From Methylocystis sp. H62 (GTDB lineage: Bacteria > Pseudomonadota > Alphaproteobacteria > Rhizobiales > Beijerinckiaceae), in contig NZ_JADNQZ010000053.1 in NCBI RefSeq assembly GCF_015709515.1, positions 1 to 64,000 on the forward strand: DNA of 64,000 nt, read 5' to 3'. Made by a program: the position numbers and the translations under genes. Shown here in pieces: positions 17,653 to 27,832 of this stretch (position 1 is the stretch's first letter; each line of letters opens with the position of its first letter). Under the pieces are notes generated by a model. That model worked only from the letters and a program-made list of their open reading frames with translations. It searched no databases and had not been told where the DNA came from.

Positions 17653-18309
17653 TTACCCTTCGCCCTTCGCGATGAGTGCGCCATAGGCGTCCAGATCGAT
17701 GACGCCGCCGGCCGCATCGACGGCGGCGCGATCCTTGGGCGTCAGCGCCTCCTGGGCAAGATCGAGCCGCTTCCAGCCCGGCAGCGGCGCCTCGCCGGCT
17801 GAATCCGGCAAATATTTCGAGTCCGTGACTTTCTGATAGCCGTGGATATATCGCGGGCAATTGACCCAGACGCTCTCGACCGCAACGCTGACAAGGAATT
17901 GCGCGCCGGGATATGTCGCAAGCAGCGCCGGGTCGCGCGAGATCGCCGCCGCGCCTTGCACGCGCAAGCGGTTCGGCCTCAGAAAGTCGATGAACAGCAG
18001 TCCAACGCTCGCCCTCTCGACGAAATTGCCGGCCGAATAAAACATGCCATTGCCGTCGTACCAGGGGAAGATCAGCGCACTCGGCGCGGTGACGCGCACA
18101 AAACCTGTCGCGCCGCCCTTGTAGGAGACCGTCGGCCGGCCAGACTGATCGATGGTGGCGAGAAAAAACATGTCGCGCGACTGGATGAAATCGATTTCAT
18201 GCGGCGCGAATTCGGTCTGGATCACGCCGCCTTCCATCAGATCGGCGAGGCGGCGCGTGTCGAATTCATCCTGAAGCGCACGATGCGCTGCGCCGTAATA
18301 ATTGGACAT
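17653..18309 (-). CDS. Pyridoxamine 5'-phosphate oxidase-fold (PNPOx-like) protein
   Basis: The 218-residue protein has a split-barrel flavin-binding fold. The recognisable part is FLATIDQSGRPTVSYKGGATGFVRV, followed by LIFPWYDGNGMFYSAGNFVERASVGLLFIDFLRPNRLRVQGAA. GGGAGG lies before the ATG. Members bind FMN, F420 or heme and are seldom characterised. It converges on the YdbC-like reductase with 26 bases between stops. A true PdxH would have the C-terminal WRLAP-type end, not seen here. Confidence 0.78.
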   Translation of the reverse strand: MSNYYGAAHRALQDEFDTRRLADLMEGGVIQTEFAPHEIDFIQSRDMFFLATIDQSGRPTVSYKGGATGFVRVTAPSALIFPWYDGNGMFYSAGNFVERASVGLLFIDFLRPNRLRVQGAAAISRDPALLATYPGAQFLVSVAVESVWVNCPRYIHGYQKVTDSKYLPDSAGEAPLPGWKRLDLAQEALTPKDRAAVDAAGGVIDLDAYGALIAKGEG

Positions 18310-18455
18310 GAAATCCTCCCGCGCCCGCCTTCTTATTGCGCATTCAGCGCGCGGCGCCAGGGAAACGCACTCAAAAGCATTAGGGCGAATTGCCTGAGCA
18401 TTTGATCGCGCATGCGCTTGTTCAAAAAGCGCGGCGCACGTTTTGGGAACATGCG

Positions 18456-19568
18456 CTACCCGCCGAACAGATCCTTCATCCGCGCGAAGAAGCCGGTCTC
18501 CTCGGGATGCGTGTCATGCGAAGACTCCTCCTCGAATTCGGCGAGGAGCTCCTTCTGGCGCTTGGTCAGCTTTTGCGGCGTCTCGACGCTGATCTGCACA
18601 TGCAGGTCGCCTTGATCGCGCCCGCGCAGCACCGGCATGCCCTTGCCCTTGGCCTTGAGCTGGCGTCCGGACTGCGCGCCCTCGGGAATTTTGAGCGTCA
18701 CCTCGGAGCCGTCGAGCGCATGCACCGTGATCTCGCCGCCGAGCGCCGCACGCACCATCGAGATCGGCACGCGGCAATAGAGATCCGCCCCATCGCGCTG
18801 GAAGAACGGATGCGGCTTCACAGAGAGGAAAATGTAGAGGTCGCCGGACGGACCGCCCCGCAGTCCCGCCTCGCCTTCGCCGGCGAGCCTGATGCGCGTG
18901 CCGTCCTCAACGCCCGGCGGCACATTGACGGAGAGCGAGCGTTCGATTGTCTTGCGCCCGGCGCCGGCGCAAGCGGGGCAAGGATTCTCGATCGTCTCGC
19001 CGCGCCCCTGGCAGGTCGGACAGGTGCGCTCGATCGCGAAAAAGCCCTGCTGGGCGCGCACCCGTCCCATGCCGTTGCAGGTTGTGCAGGTCTTCGGCTT
19101 TGAGCCCTTTTTCGCGCCTGTTCCCGAGCAGGCTTCGCAGGTCGCCGAGGTCGGGATTTTCAGCGAAGCGGCCTTGCCGTGATAGGCCTCGTCGAGGGTG
19201 ATCTCCATATTGTAGCGCAGATCCGAGCCCCGCTCGCGGCCGCCCGAGCGGCTGCGCCGTCCCATGACGTCGCCGAACAGATCCTCGAAAATATCGGCCA
19301 TGGAGGCGCCGAAGCCCTCGCCGGCGCCGAAGCCGCCGCCCTGTTCAAAGGCGGCATGGCCGAAACGGTCGTATGCCGCGCGCTTCTGCTGGTCGCACAG
19401 ACACTGATAGGCTTCGTTCAATTCCTTGAAACGCGCTTCCGCCTGCTTGTCGCCGGGGTGCCGATCGGGATGGCACTGCATCGCCGACTTGCGAAAGGCG
19501 ATCTTTAATTCGACTTCCGTGACCGTGCGGCTGACGCCGAGAACTTCATAATAGTCGCGTTTGGACAT
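18456..19568 (-). CDS. dnaJ: Chaperone DnaJ
   Basis: The co-chaperone stimulates DnaK ATPase and binds unfolded proteins. Domains in order: J domain with the HPD motif in [11 protein letters not shown] (residue about 33), Gly/Phe-rich linker, a cysteine-rich zinc domain with four CxxCxGxG repeats ([32 protein letters not shown]), and the C-terminal substrate domains. The protein has 370 residues, normal length. The start [11 protein letters not shown] is standard; a longer frame upstream is not supported. It follows dnaK on the same strand. Confidence 0.98.
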   Translation of the reverse strand: MSKRDYYEVLGVSRTVTEVELKIAFRKSAMQCHPDRHPGDKQAEARFKELNEAYQCLCDQQKRAAYDRFGHAAFEQGGGFGAGEGFGASMADIFEDLFGDVMGRRSRSGGRERGSDLRYNMEITLDEAYHGKAASLKIPTSATCEACSGTGAKKGSKPKTCTTCNGMGRVRAQQGFFAIERTCPTCQGRGETIENPCPACAGAGRKTIERSLSVNVPPGVEDGTRIRLAGEGEAGLRGGPSGDLYIFLSVKPHPFFQRDGADLYCRVPISMVRAALGGEITVHALDGSEVTLKIPEGAQSGRQLKAKGKGMPVLRGRDQGDLHVQISVETPQKLTKRQKELLAEFEEESSHDTHPEETGFFARMKDLFGG

Positions 19569-19624
19569 GCTTGATTTTCTGGTGGTGCGGCGGAGGGCCA
19601 TGGGCCGCGATCACATGAACGCAA

Positions 19625-19654
19625 GGGAACCCGGCGTATTCGCGCCGGGTTCCC
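19625..19654 (-). terminator. Strong hairpin between dnaK and dnaJ
   Basis: Perfect 12-base arms GGGAACCCGGCG and CGCCGGGTTCCC enclose a 6-nt loop. The T run is weak on either strand, so on the minus strand it may act as a partial terminator or a processing site that lowers dnaJ relative to dnaK. Confidence 0.6.
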
Positions 19655-19694
19655 GTTTCGCTACCGCATCGAAGCGGCTATGGCCAGTCCCGGC

Positions 19695-21593
19695 TTACTT
19701 CTTGTCGTCGCCGACGTCCTTGAACTCCGCGTCGATCACGTCGTCCTTGGGCGCCTCCTCGGACGCGCCAGTCCCTGAGGCGTCCGCCTGCTGCGCCTTA
19801 TACATCGCCTCGCCGAGCTTCATCGAGGCCTGACTCAATTCGTTGGTCCTGGCCTTGATCGCGTCGGCGTCGTCGCCCTCGACGGCGCTCTTCAGCGCGG
19901 CGATGGCGGCTTCGATGGCGCTCTTATCCGCGGCCGAAACCTTGTCGCCGAATTCGGCGACGGATTTCTCCGCGGCGTGGACCGCGGCCTCGCCATGGTT
20001 CTTGGCGTCGACGAGTTCGCGGCGGATCTTGTCTTCCGCGGCGTGCACCTCGGCGTCCTTGACCATTTTGTCGATGTCGGCGTCGCTGAGGCCGCCAGAG
20101 GCCTGGATGCGGATCTGCTGCTCCTTGTTCGTCGCCTTGTCTTTCGCCGTGACGTTGACGATGCCGTTCGCGTCGATGTCGAAGGTCACTTCCACTTGCG
20201 GCATGCCGCGCGGCGCCGGCGGAATGCCGACGAGGTCGAACTGGCCGAGCAGCTTGTTGTTCGCAGCCATCTCGCGTTCGCCCTGGAAGACCCTGATGGT
20301 GACGGCGGTCTGATTGTCTTCGGCCGTCGAGAACACCTGGCTCTTCTTGGTGGGGATCGTCGTGTTCCGGTCGATGAGGCGTGTGAACACGCCGCCGAGC
20401 GTCTCGATGCCCAGCGACAGCGGCGTCACGTCGAGCAGCAGCACGTCCTTCACGTCGCCCTGCAGCACGCCCGCCTGCACCGCGGCGCCGATGGCGACGA
20501 CTTCGTCAGGGTTGACGCCCTTGTGCGGCTCCTTGCCGAAGAACTGCTTCACGACCTCCTGCACTTTGGGCATACGGGTCATGCCGCCCACAAGCACCAC
20601 CTCGCCGATGTCAGCCGCCGACAGTCCGGCGTCCTTCAACGCCTTCCGGCAGGGCTCCACCGTGCGCTGAATAAGATCGTCGACGAGCGCTTCGAATTTC
20701 GCGCGCGTGAGCTTCAGCGTCAGATGCTTGGGCCCGGTGGCGTCGGCGGTGATGTAAGGCAGGTTGATTTCGGTCTGCGTCGCCGACGAGAGCTCGATCT
20801 TGGCCTTTTCCGCGGCCTCCTTGAGGCGCTGGAGAGCGAGCTTGTCCTTCGTGAGGTCGATGCCCTGCTCTTTCTTGAACTCGGCCGCGAGATATTCGAC
20901 GAGGCGCATGTCGAAGTCTTCGCCGCCAAGGAACGTGTCGCCGTTCGTCGACTTCACCTCGAAGACGCCGTCGCCGATCTCCAGGATTGACACGTCGAAC
21001 GTGCCGCCGCCGAGGTCGTAAACCGCGATCGTGCCCGACTGCTTCTTGTCGAGGCCATAAGCGAGCGCCGCCGCCGTGGGCTCGTTGATGATGCGCAGCA
21101 CTTCAAGGCCGGCGATCTTGCCGGCGTCCTTGGTGGCCTGGCGCTGAGCGTCGTTGAAGTAGGCGGGGACGGTGATGACGGCCTGGGTGACCGTCTGGCC
21201 GAGAAAGGCCTCAGCCGTCTCCTTCATCTTTTGCAGAATGAAGGCGGAAATCTGCGACGGCGAATACTGCTTGCCGGAGGCTTCAACCCAGGCGTCGCCG
21301 TTGTTGGCCTTGACGATCTGGTAGGGAACGAGACCCATGTCCTTTTTGGTCATCGGGTCGTCGTAGGTGCGGCCGATCAGCCGCTTGATGGCGAAGAAGG
21401 TCTTGTCGGGATTCGTCACCGCCTGACGTTTGGCGGGTTGGCCGACGAGGCGCTCGCCGTCATCGGTGAAGGCGACAATCGAAGGCGTCGTCCGAGCGCC
21501 TTCGGCGTTTTCAATCACCTTGGGGCTCGACCCTTCCATGACGGCCACGCAGGAATTGGTCGTGCCGAGGTCGATGCCGATAATTTTGCCCAT
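19695..21593 (-). CDS. dnaK: Chaperone DnaK (Hsp70)
   Basis: The 632-residue ATP-dependent chaperone starts [18 protein letters not shown] after an AAAGGAAAT leader. The nucleotide-binding domain shows the [12 protein letters not shown] phosphate loop and the [14 protein letters not shown] connect motif. The substrate domain follows after residue 390 and the lid ends in a DVIDAEF tail typical of proteobacterial DnaK. Its partner dnaJ is next; grpE is not in the window. A candidate heat-shock promoter lies about 150 bases upstream. Confidence 0.98.
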   Translation of the reverse strand: MGKIIGIDLGTTNSCVAVMEGSSPKVIENAEGARTTPSIVAFTDDGERLVGQPAKRQAVTNPDKTFFAIKRLIGRTYDDPMTKKDMGLVPYQIVKANNGDAWVEASGKQYSPSQISAFILQKMKETAEAFLGQTVTQAVITVPAYFNDAQRQATKDAGKIAGLEVLRIINEPTAAALAYGLDKKQSGTIAVYDLGGGTFDVSILEIGDGVFEVKSTNGDTFLGGEDFDMRLVEYLAAEFKKEQGIDLTKDKLALQRLKEAAEKAKIELSSATQTEINLPYITADATGPKHLTLKLTRAKFEALVDDLIQRTVEPCRKALKDAGLSAADIGEVVLVGGMTRMPKVQEVVKQFFGKEPHKGVNPDEVVAIGAAVQAGVLQGDVKDVLLLDVTPLSLGIETLGGVFTRLIDRNTTIPTKKSQVFSTAEDNQTAVTIRVFQGEREMAANNKLLGQFDLVGIPPAPRGMPQVEVTFDIDANGIVNVTAKDKATNKEQQIRIQASGGLSDADIDKMVKDAEVHAAEDKIRRELVDAKNHGEAAVHAAEKSVAEFGDKVSAADKSAIEAAIAALKSAVEGDDADAIKARTNELSQASMKLGEAMYKAQQADASGTGASEEAPKDDVIDAEFKDVGDDKK

Positions 21594-21744
21594 ATCATTT
21601 CCTTTCGCTGGTGAACCCCGAACCCCGAAGCGGTCCGGTTCAAAAGGCGAAGGACGGCGGCTCGCCATGAGCCCGCCGCGCGATCCTTCACGCTTAGCTC
21701 TCCCAAGATTGTGTTGCGCTCACCCGGCCGCAAGAGCAGGCCGC

Positions 21745-21773
21745 ATATAGAAGAATCATTTCCGTGCGACAAG
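21745..21773 (-). promoter_or_regulatory. Candidate RpoH (sigma-32) promoter of dnaK
   Basis: On the minus strand CTTGTC (21768-21773) and CTATAT (21745-21750) are separated by exactly 17 bases, close to the alphaproteobacterial heat-shock pattern of CTTG and a C-TAT-T element. It would give a leader of about 140 nt before the dnaK ATG. Confidence 0.6.
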
Positions 21774-21888
21774 GCGTCCGGGCTGCGCTGGGGCGCGTCA
21801 GCCGCGGGGCCAGGCCGGTTTAGCCAGCGCCTGGAACAAGATTTCGCTGCAACAAAATTTGTCTTGCCTGTTGACCAATTGCTGACGA

Positions 21889-21912
21889 CTGACGATTATT
21901 GAAAATCGTCAG
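21889..21912. promoter_or_regulatory. Inverted-repeat operator before the RND efflux operon
   Basis: Perfect nine-base arms CTGACGATT and AATCGTCAG are separated by six bases and lie 42 bases before the adaptor start. An additional GCTGACGA direct copy overlaps on the left. The last gene of the operon encodes a TetR protein, which is the likely ligand of this 24-bp site. Confidence 0.65.
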
Positions 21913-21953
21913 AAGGAACTCGACGCGGCTCTGGCGTCAATGGGACGAGTTCA

Positions 21954-23051
21954 ATGCTCAGTTATCGCTTGAGTCTTTGCGGGCTCGCTGCAGTTCTGAC
22001 CGTGGCGCTCGCCGGCTGTGACGGCAAGGCCGAGCGGTCCGCCGAAGAGAGCGAGCGCTCCGAGCGGCCGGTGCTCGTGGCGCCGGCGCGCTACGCCGCG
22101 CAGTCGCAGGCGCGCGAATTTGTCGCCACCATTCGCCCCAGGGTCGAATCCGACCAAGGTTTTCGCGTCGCCGGAAAGGTGGTCAAGCGCTTTGTCGAAG
22201 TTGGTCAGCGGGTGAAGGCTGGCGACCCGATCGCGGCGCTCGACGACCAGGATCTGCGGCTGCAGAAGGAGCAGTCCGACGCCGAATTCGCCGCGGCGCG
22301 GGTGGCGCAAACTCAGGCCGTCGCTGATGAAAGGCGCGCCGCCGAACTGCGCGCCAAGGGCTGGACCGCCCAGGCGGCGCTCGATCGGGCGCGCGCCGGC
22401 GGCGAGGAGGCGCGCGGGCGGTTCCGACGGGCCGAACGCGCGGTCGAGCTCGCCCGCAACGCGCTGGACTACGCCACGCTGCGCGCCGGCGCGGACGGCG
22501 TCGTCACGCAGACGCTCGTCGATCCTGGGCAAGTGGTCGCGGCGGGGCAGCCTGCCGTGCGTATCGCCCATGCCGGCGAATTGGAAGCCGCCGTCGCCCT
22601 GCCGGAGGCGTTCGCCGCGGCGGCCGGAAAGGGCGAGGCGACCTTGACGCTCTGGTCGAAGCCCGGCGCTGTCTATCGCGCCAAGCTGCGCGAACTCAGT
22701 CCCGCCGCCGATCCGGTCACGCGCACCTTCGCGGCGCGCTTCTCTATCCTCAATCCGGATGCCGCCGTCGCCCTCGGCATGAGCGCCACGCTGCACATTT
22801 CAGCTTCGGATGCGCAGCCCGTCGTCAGCGTGCCGCTCTCGGCGATCTACAATCAGGGCTCCGGACCCTCGCTTTGGAAAGTTGACGGCGAAGGGAACTT
22901 GCAGCTCGTTCCGGTGACATTGGTGCGCCTCGAGGCCGACGCCGCGCTTGTCGCCGGCGGCGTCAAGGACGGCGACAACATCGTCGTTCTCGGCGTCCAC
23001 AAGCTCGATCCCAATACAAAAGTCCGCGTGATCTCGCGGCAATCGCTTTGA
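21954..23051 (+). CDS. RND efflux periplasmic adaptor lipoprotein
   Basis: The 365-residue membrane fusion protein has a lipobox LAGC near residue 21, so it should be lipid-anchored in the periplasm. A first lipoyl half (GKVVKRFVEVGQRVKAGDPIAALDD), an alpha-helical hairpin rich in Ala/Arg, the second lipoyl half (LRAGADGVVTQTLVDPGQVVAAGQ) and beta-barrel domains follow in the usual order. It links the inner membrane pump encoded next to an outer membrane channel that is not in the window. The gene starts an operon with the pump and a TetR gene. Confidence 0.93.
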   Translation: MLSYRLSLCGLAAVLTVALAGCDGKAERSAEESERSERPVLVAPARYAAQSQAREFVATIRPRVESDQGFRVAGKVVKRFVEVGQRVKAGDPIAALDDQDLRLQKEQSDAEFAAARVAQTQAVADERRAAELRAKGWTAQAALDRARAGGEEARGRFRRAERAVELARNALDYATLRAGADGVVTQTLVDPGQVVAAGQPAVRIAHAGELEAAVALPEAFAAAAGKGEATLTLWSKPGAVYRAKLRELSPAADPVTRTFAARFSILNPDAAVALGMSATLHISASDAQPVVSVPLSAIYNQGSGPSLWKVDGEGNLQLVPVTLVRLEADAALVAGGVKDGDNIVVLGVHKLDPNTKVRVISRQSL

Positions 23052-23061
23052 GGGTCAGGCC

Positions 23062-26000
23062 ATGGCTGGCGTAAACCTTTCGCGCTGGGCCGTTCAACGG
23101 CCGACGCTAATGCTGTTTCTGATGATCGCGATCAGTCTGACCGGCGTCTATTCCTACATGCGGCTAGGACGCGCCGAGGATCCGTCATTCACCATCAAGG
23201 TCGCCGTCGTGACGGCCTCATGGCCAGGCGCGACGGCCACCGAGATACGCGATCAGGTCGCGGATCTGATGGAGAAGAAGCTTCAGGAGCTGCCCTTCCT
23301 CGACAAGATCGAGAGCTATACCAAGCCCGGCTTTCTGGCGATGCAGGTGACCTTCAAGGACACGACTCCGCCAAAGGACGTGCCGCAGCTCTTCTATCAG
23401 TTGCGCAAGAAGCTCGACGACATCGCGCCGACGCTTCCGGCCGGCGTGCGCGGTCCGCAAGTGAACGACGAATATGGCGACGTCGACACGGTGATGTATG
23501 CGGTGACCGGCGACGGCGCCGACTATCATGTCCTCGACAAGGTGGTCCAGACGCTGCGCCAACGGCTGCTCTCCGTGCAGGATGTGATCAAAGTCGACGT
23601 CTATGGCGATCAGGGGCGCCGCATCTTTGTCGAATTCAGCGAGGCGAAGCTCGCGAGCCTGGCGATCCAGCCTCAGGCCGTCTTCGATTCGCTCTCCAAG
23701 CAGAACGCCATCAACGACGCCGGCGTTTTCGAGACGTCGTCGAGCCGCGTGCGGGTTCAGGTGACGAGCGATCTTAAAGGCGCGGACGCCATCGCCGCGA
23801 TTCCCATCGAAGCGAACGGCAAGGTGATCCGCCTCGGCGACATCGCCAATGTCTACGCCGGCTTCGAAGACCCGCCGAGTTTTCTCGCACGCTTTAAGGG
23901 CCAGCCGACGATCGTCGTCGGCGTCGTTATGGGAAAGGGCGCCAACGTCCTCAAATTCGGCGAGAACGTCGGCGCAGCGGTCGAGGAGATACGCGGCAAG
24001 ACGCCGGTTGGCGTCGATATCGATCAGATCGCCGATCAGCCGAAGGTCGTCGAAGAGGCGATCGGCGAATTCACGCGCTCCTTCCTGGAGGCGCTGGTGA
24101 TCGTGCTCGGCGTAAGCTTTCTCTCGCTCGGCTTTCGGACCGGCATCGTCGTCGCGCTCTCCGTGCCTTTGGTGCTCGCCATCGTTTTCATCTTCATGGG
24201 TCCGCTCGGCATCGATCTCCAGCGCATCTCGCTCGGCGCGCTGATCATTGCGCTCGGCCTTCTTGTCGATGACGCGATCATCGCCGTCGAGATGATGATG
24301 GTGAAGATGGAGCAGGGCTTCAATCGGATCAAAGCTGCGACCTTCGCCTGGGACTCGACGGCCTTTCCGATGCTGACCGGCACGCTCGTGACCGCCGCGG
24401 GCTTCCTGCCGGTCGGCTTCGCCAATTCCGGGGTCGGCGAATATACGGGGTCGATGTTCTGGGTATTGCTCGTCGCGCTGATCGCCTCATGGTTCGTCGC
24501 GGTGATGTTCACGCCCTATCTCGGCGTGAAGCTTCTTCCCGATTTCGCCAAGCTGCATCCGCATCGCGATCCCGACGAGATCTATCGGACGCCCTTTTAT
24601 CGTTGGCTCCGCGCCGTCGTCACCTGGGCGGTCGACTATCGCGGCGTGGTGATCGCCGGCGTGATCGGCGTTTTCGCGCTCGCTGCCTTCGGCTTCTTCG
24701 TCGTGCCGAAGCAGTTCTTCCCCTATGCGGAGCGCCTGGAGCTCTTCCTCCAGTTGCGCCTTCCCGAAGGTTCGTCCATCGGCGCTTCGCTCGAGGCCGC
24801 CAAACAGGCCGAGGCGCTCCTCAAGGACGATCCGGACGCCGCCCTTTACACGAGCTATGTCGGACAGGGCCCGCCGCGGTTCTGGCTCGGCCTCAATCCG
24901 CAGCTCCCAAACGAAGCCTATTCCGAGATCGTCATCGTCGCCAAGGACATCGCGGCGCGCGAGCGCTTGAAGAAGAAGCTGGAGACCGCCATCGCCAACG
25001 GCGCCTTGCCGCAGGCGCGCGCGCGCGTCGATCGCTTCTATTACGGGCCGCCGGTAGGATTTCCCGTGCAGTTTCGCGTGGTCGGCTCCGATCCCGCGAC
25101 CGTCCGCGCCATCGCCTATCAGGTGCGCGACGTGATGCGCGGCGACGCGGGCGTCGACGATCCGCATCTCAATTGGAACGAGCAGACGCCGCGCGTGCGG
25201 TTGGTCATCGATCAGGATCGCGCGCGGCTGCTCGGGCTGACGCCGCAGGATGTGTCGAACAGGCTGCGTCTGGCGATTTCCGGCGTGACGATCACGACAT
25301 TGCGCGACGGGATCGATCAGGTCGAAGTGGTCGCGCGCGCCATTCCTCAGGAGCGCGGCGATCTCTCGAGGATCGGCGACATGGTGATCTATGCGCGCGA
25401 CGGCAAGGCCGTGACGGTCTCGCAAGTCGCGAAGGTCGTCTACGACCACGAAGAGCCGATTTTTTGGCGGCGCAATCGCGACATGAGCATCACGGTGCGC
25501 TCCGGCGTCAAGGACGGCGTGCAGGCGCCGGATGCGACGATGCGCATCTGGCCGCAGCTTGCGCAGATTCGCGAGCATCTTCAGCCGGGCTATCGCATCG
25601 AGATGGGCGGCGCGATCGAGGAATCGAAAAAGGGCAATGCGTCGATCTTTGCGGTTTTTCCGCTCGTCGGCCTCGTCATGCTGACCATCGTGATGTTCCA
25701 GCTCCAGAACTTCACGCGCGTCGCGCTCGTAATGGTGAGCGCGCCGCTCGGCGTCATCGGCGCGTCGCTCGCGCTCAATGTCGCTCACGCGCCGTTCGGC
25801 TTCGTCGCGCTGCTTGGCCTCATCGCGCTCTCGGGCATGGACATGCGTAACTCGATCATTCTCGTCGATCAGGTGCGACAAGATCTCGAGCGCGGCGAGA
25901 AATATCGTGAGGCGATCATCGGCGCGACGATTCGGCGCGTGCGCCCCGTCGCGCTGACGGCGCTGGCTGCGATTCTCGCCATGATTCCGCTTTCGGGCTC

Positions 26001-26190
26001 CGCCTTCTGGGGGCCGATGGCGCTGACCATCATGGGCGGGCTTTTCGTCGCCACTTTTCTCACGGTTCTGTTCCTGCCGGCGCTTTACGCGACATGGTTC
26101 CGCCGTCATCTTGGCGAGGGATTGGCCGAAGCCAAAGGCGCGCGGGTCCAGACCCTAGCCGACGGGCTTGCCAGGGGAGCGGCCGAATGA
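23062..26190 (+). CDS. RND family efflux permease (AcrB/HAE1-like)
   Basis: The 1042-residue inner membrane pump has the RND layout: TM1, a large periplasmic loop, TM2-7, a second loop and TM8-12. Proton-relay aspartates lie in GLLVDDAIIAVE at about residue 403. The N-terminus has VVTASWPGATATEIRDQVAD, usual for the family. It should export drugs, solvents or hydrophobic compounds by proton antiport. The stop overlaps the following TetR start in ATGA, which ties pump and regulator levels together. Confidence 0.95.
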   Translation: MAGVNLSRWAVQRPTLMLFLMIAISLTGVYSYMRLGRAEDPSFTIKVAVVTASWPGATATEIRDQVADLMEKKLQELPFLDKIESYTKPGFLAMQVTFKDTTPPKDVPQLFYQLRKKLDDIAPTLPAGVRGPQVNDEYGDVDTVMYAVTGDGADYHVLDKVVQTLRQRLLSVQDVIKVDVYGDQGRRIFVEFSEAKLASLAIQPQAVFDSLSKQNAINDAGVFETSSSRVRVQVTSDLKGADAIAAIPIEANGKVIRLGDIANVYAGFEDPPSFLARFKGQPTIVVGVVMGKGANVLKFGENVGAAVEEIRGKTPVGVDIDQIADQPKVVEEAIGEFTRSFLEALVIVLGVSFLSLGFRTGIVVALSVPLVLAIVFIFMGPLGIDLQRISLGALIIALGLLVDDAIIAVEMMMVKMEQGFNRIKAATFAWDSTAFPMLTGTLVTAAGFLPVGFANSGVGEYTGSMFWVLLVALIASWFVAVMFTPYLGVKLLPDFAKLHPHRDPDEIYRTPFYRWLRAVVTWAVDYRGVVIAGVIGVFALAAFGFFVVPKQFFPYAERLELFLQLRLPEGSSIGASLEAAKQAEALLKDDPDAALYTSYVGQGPPRFWLGLNPQLPNEAYSEIVIVAKDIAARERLKKKLETAIANGALPQARARVDRFYYGPPVGFPVQFRVVGSDPATVRAIAYQVRDVMRGDAGVDDPHLNWNEQTPRVRLVIDQDRARLLGLTPQDVSNRLRLAISGVTITTLRDGIDQVEVVARAIPQERGDLSRIGDMVIYARDGKAVTVSQVAKVVYDHEEPIFWRRNRDMSITVRSGVKDGVQAPDATMRIWPQLAQIREHLQPGYRIEMGGAIEESKKGNASIFAVFPLVGLVMLTIVMFQLQNFTRVALVMVSAPLGVIGASLALNVAHAPFGFVALLGLIALSGMDMRNSIILVDQVRQDLERGEKYREAIIGATIRRVRPVALTALAAILAMIPLSGSAFWGPMALTIMGGLFVATFLTVLFLPALYATWFRRHLGEGLAEAKGARVQTLADGLARGAAE

Positions 26191-26825
26191 GCGTGATGGG
26201 GGCTAGCGCGCAGAACGCGCGCGAGACCGAGCAGCGCGCGAGAATCATCGCCACCGCAGAGCGGCTCTTCCGCGAGATCGGCTTCCAAAAGACCACGGTC
26301 GCCGATATCGCCCGCGAATTGCGGATGTCGCCGGCGAATGTCTATCGCTTCTTTGGCGCCAAATCGGAAATCAACGCCGCCGTCGCGCGCCATCTGATGA
26401 ACGAAGTCGAGCAGTCGGCGCAGAGCATCGCACATGGGCCGGGTTCGGCGGAGCAGCGGCTGCGCGCGCTCATCCTGTCCAACGAGGCGATGAACGCCGA
26501 ACGCTACGTCGCCGACCGTAAGCTGCACGACATGGTGGAAGCGGCGCTGGACGAGAATTGGCCGATCATCTCGGATCACATCGACCGTATTGACGCCGCC
26601 CTCGAGGACGTCATTCAATCGGGCATGGAGAGCGGCGAATTCGCTAAGGCTGATGCGCAGCTCGCGGCGCGGCTGGTGCATGCCGCCTGTATTCGCTACT
26701 GCCACCCCCGGCTGATGGTGGAATGCGCCGATCGCCCAACGCCGACCAGCGCGCAAATGGTCGAATTTTGCATTGCAGCGTTGCGCGCCGGCTTTTGCCC
26801 CAATCGATCGACGACGTCGCGCTAA
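26187..26825 (+). CDS. TetR/AcrR family repressor of the RND operon
   Basis: The 212-residue protein has a helix-turn-helix near the N-terminus (TTVADIARELRMSPANVYRFFGAKSEI) followed by a C-terminal ligand domain of the TetR_C_7/AcrR type. The ATG overlaps the permease stop by four bases. Being third in the operon it presumably autoregulates by binding the 24-bp inverted repeat at the operon head. Confidence 0.9.
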   Translation: MSVMGASAQNARETEQRARIIATAERLFREIGFQKTTVADIARELRMSPANVYRFFGAKSEINAAVARHLMNEVEQSAQSIAHGPGSAEQRLRALILSNEAMNAERYVADRKLHDMVEAALDENWPIISDHIDRIDAALEDVIQSGMESGEFAKADAQLAARLVHAACIRYCHPRLMVECADRPTPTSAQMVEFCIAALRAGFCPNRSTTSR

Positions 26826-26937
26826 GCGCGATTCGACCTATACCTTCGGCGCCAGCGACGTATAATGAATGAGCGGCGCTATTCGTTAGGGTGCGACTGT
26901 GGGTCGCGGGAGCAACAGCGAAACAATCGGGCGGTCG

Positions 26938-27762
26938 ATGAAGGTTACTCTGGTTCAGATGAATTCCGTTGGCGATAAGGCCTTGAACCTCGCCAACGCC
27001 CGCGCTTTGATCGAGCGCGCCGTGGTTCAGGAGCGTCCAGACTGGATCTGTCTTCCTGAGGTCTTCGATTTCATCGGCGGCTCCCGCGCCGAGAAGATGG
27101 CCGCCGCCGAGGAGCTTCCGGGCGGCCCCGCTTATGAAATGTGCCAGACGCTCGCGCGCGAGCACAAGGTCTTCATCCACGCCGGGTCCATTCTTGAAAA
27201 AGCGCCTGGCGAGGAGCGGTTGCACAACACCAGCGTCGCCTTCAACCGCGAGGGCGAGGAGGTGGCGCGCTACCGCAAGATCCACATGTTCGACATCACG
27301 GCGCCGGACGGCGCCAAATATCACGAGAGCGCCGCGTTCAAGCCGGGCGACTCCGTCGTCACCTATGATTGCGAAGGCGTCACCGTCGGCTGCGCGATCT
27401 GCTACGACCTTCGCTTTTCATATCTCTTCCAGGCGCTCGCGGATAAGGGCGCGGATATCGTCGCGCTGCCGGCGGCGTTCACGCTGGTCACCGGCAAGGA
27501 CCATTGGGAAGTGCTGTGCCGCGCGCGCGCGATCGAAATGCAGGCCTATCTCTGCGCGCCGGCGCAGACAGGCGCGCATAAGGCCGGGCATGAGACGCGC
27601 TTTACGTACGGCAATTCTCTGATCGCCGACCCGTGGGGCCAAGTCGTCGCGAAGGCTTCCGAAGGGCCGGGCCTCGTATCGTCCTATGTGGACGTCGACC
27701 GCATTCGTAAAATACGCGCCATGATCCCGGTGGCGCAGCACAAGGTGAAGTTGGCCGTTTGA
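26938..27762 (+). CDS. Carbon-nitrogen hydrolase, Nit1/deaminated-glutathione amidase-like
   Basis: The 274-residue nitrilase-superfamily protein has the catalytic triad: Glu in CLPEVFDF, Lys in YRKIHMFDI, Cys in VGCAICYDLRF. The IHMFDI and DLRF contexts point to the NIT1 branch, whose members act on deaminated glutathione or omega-amides of dicarboxylic acids. The ATG of MKVTLVQM was preferred to a GTG 13 codons upstream. It is a single gene after the RND operon. Confidence 0.88.
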   Translation: MKVTLVQMNSVGDKALNLANARALIERAVVQERPDWICLPEVFDFIGGSRAEKMAAAEELPGGPAYEMCQTLAREHKVFIHAGSILEKAPGEERLHNTSVAFNREGEEVARYRKIHMFDITAPDGAKYHESAAFKPGDSVVTYDCEGVTVGCAICYDLRFSYLFQALADKGADIVALPAAFTLVTGKDHWEVLCRARAIEMQAYLCAPAQTGAHKAGHETRFTYGNSLIADPWGQVVAKASEGPGLVSSYVDVDRIRKIRAMIPVAQHKVKLAV

Positions 27763-27832
27763 GGGTTCCGCTATCGCCTGGCCGTGGGTCAGAGTTCGAT
27801 CGTTTAGTCGGGACGTAGAACCGTGATCGCCC

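Noticed and set aside
18362-18455. Possible fourth copy of the hairpin repeat after the PNPOx-fold gene
   Set aside because: It shares only loose words (AAAAGC, GAGCATTTGATC) with the family and lacks the arms, so I do not count it.
24487-26109. 540-codon minus-strand frame opposite the RND permease
   Set aside because: Antisense shadow of a conserved pump, with Arg/His/Asp-rich low-complexity translation.
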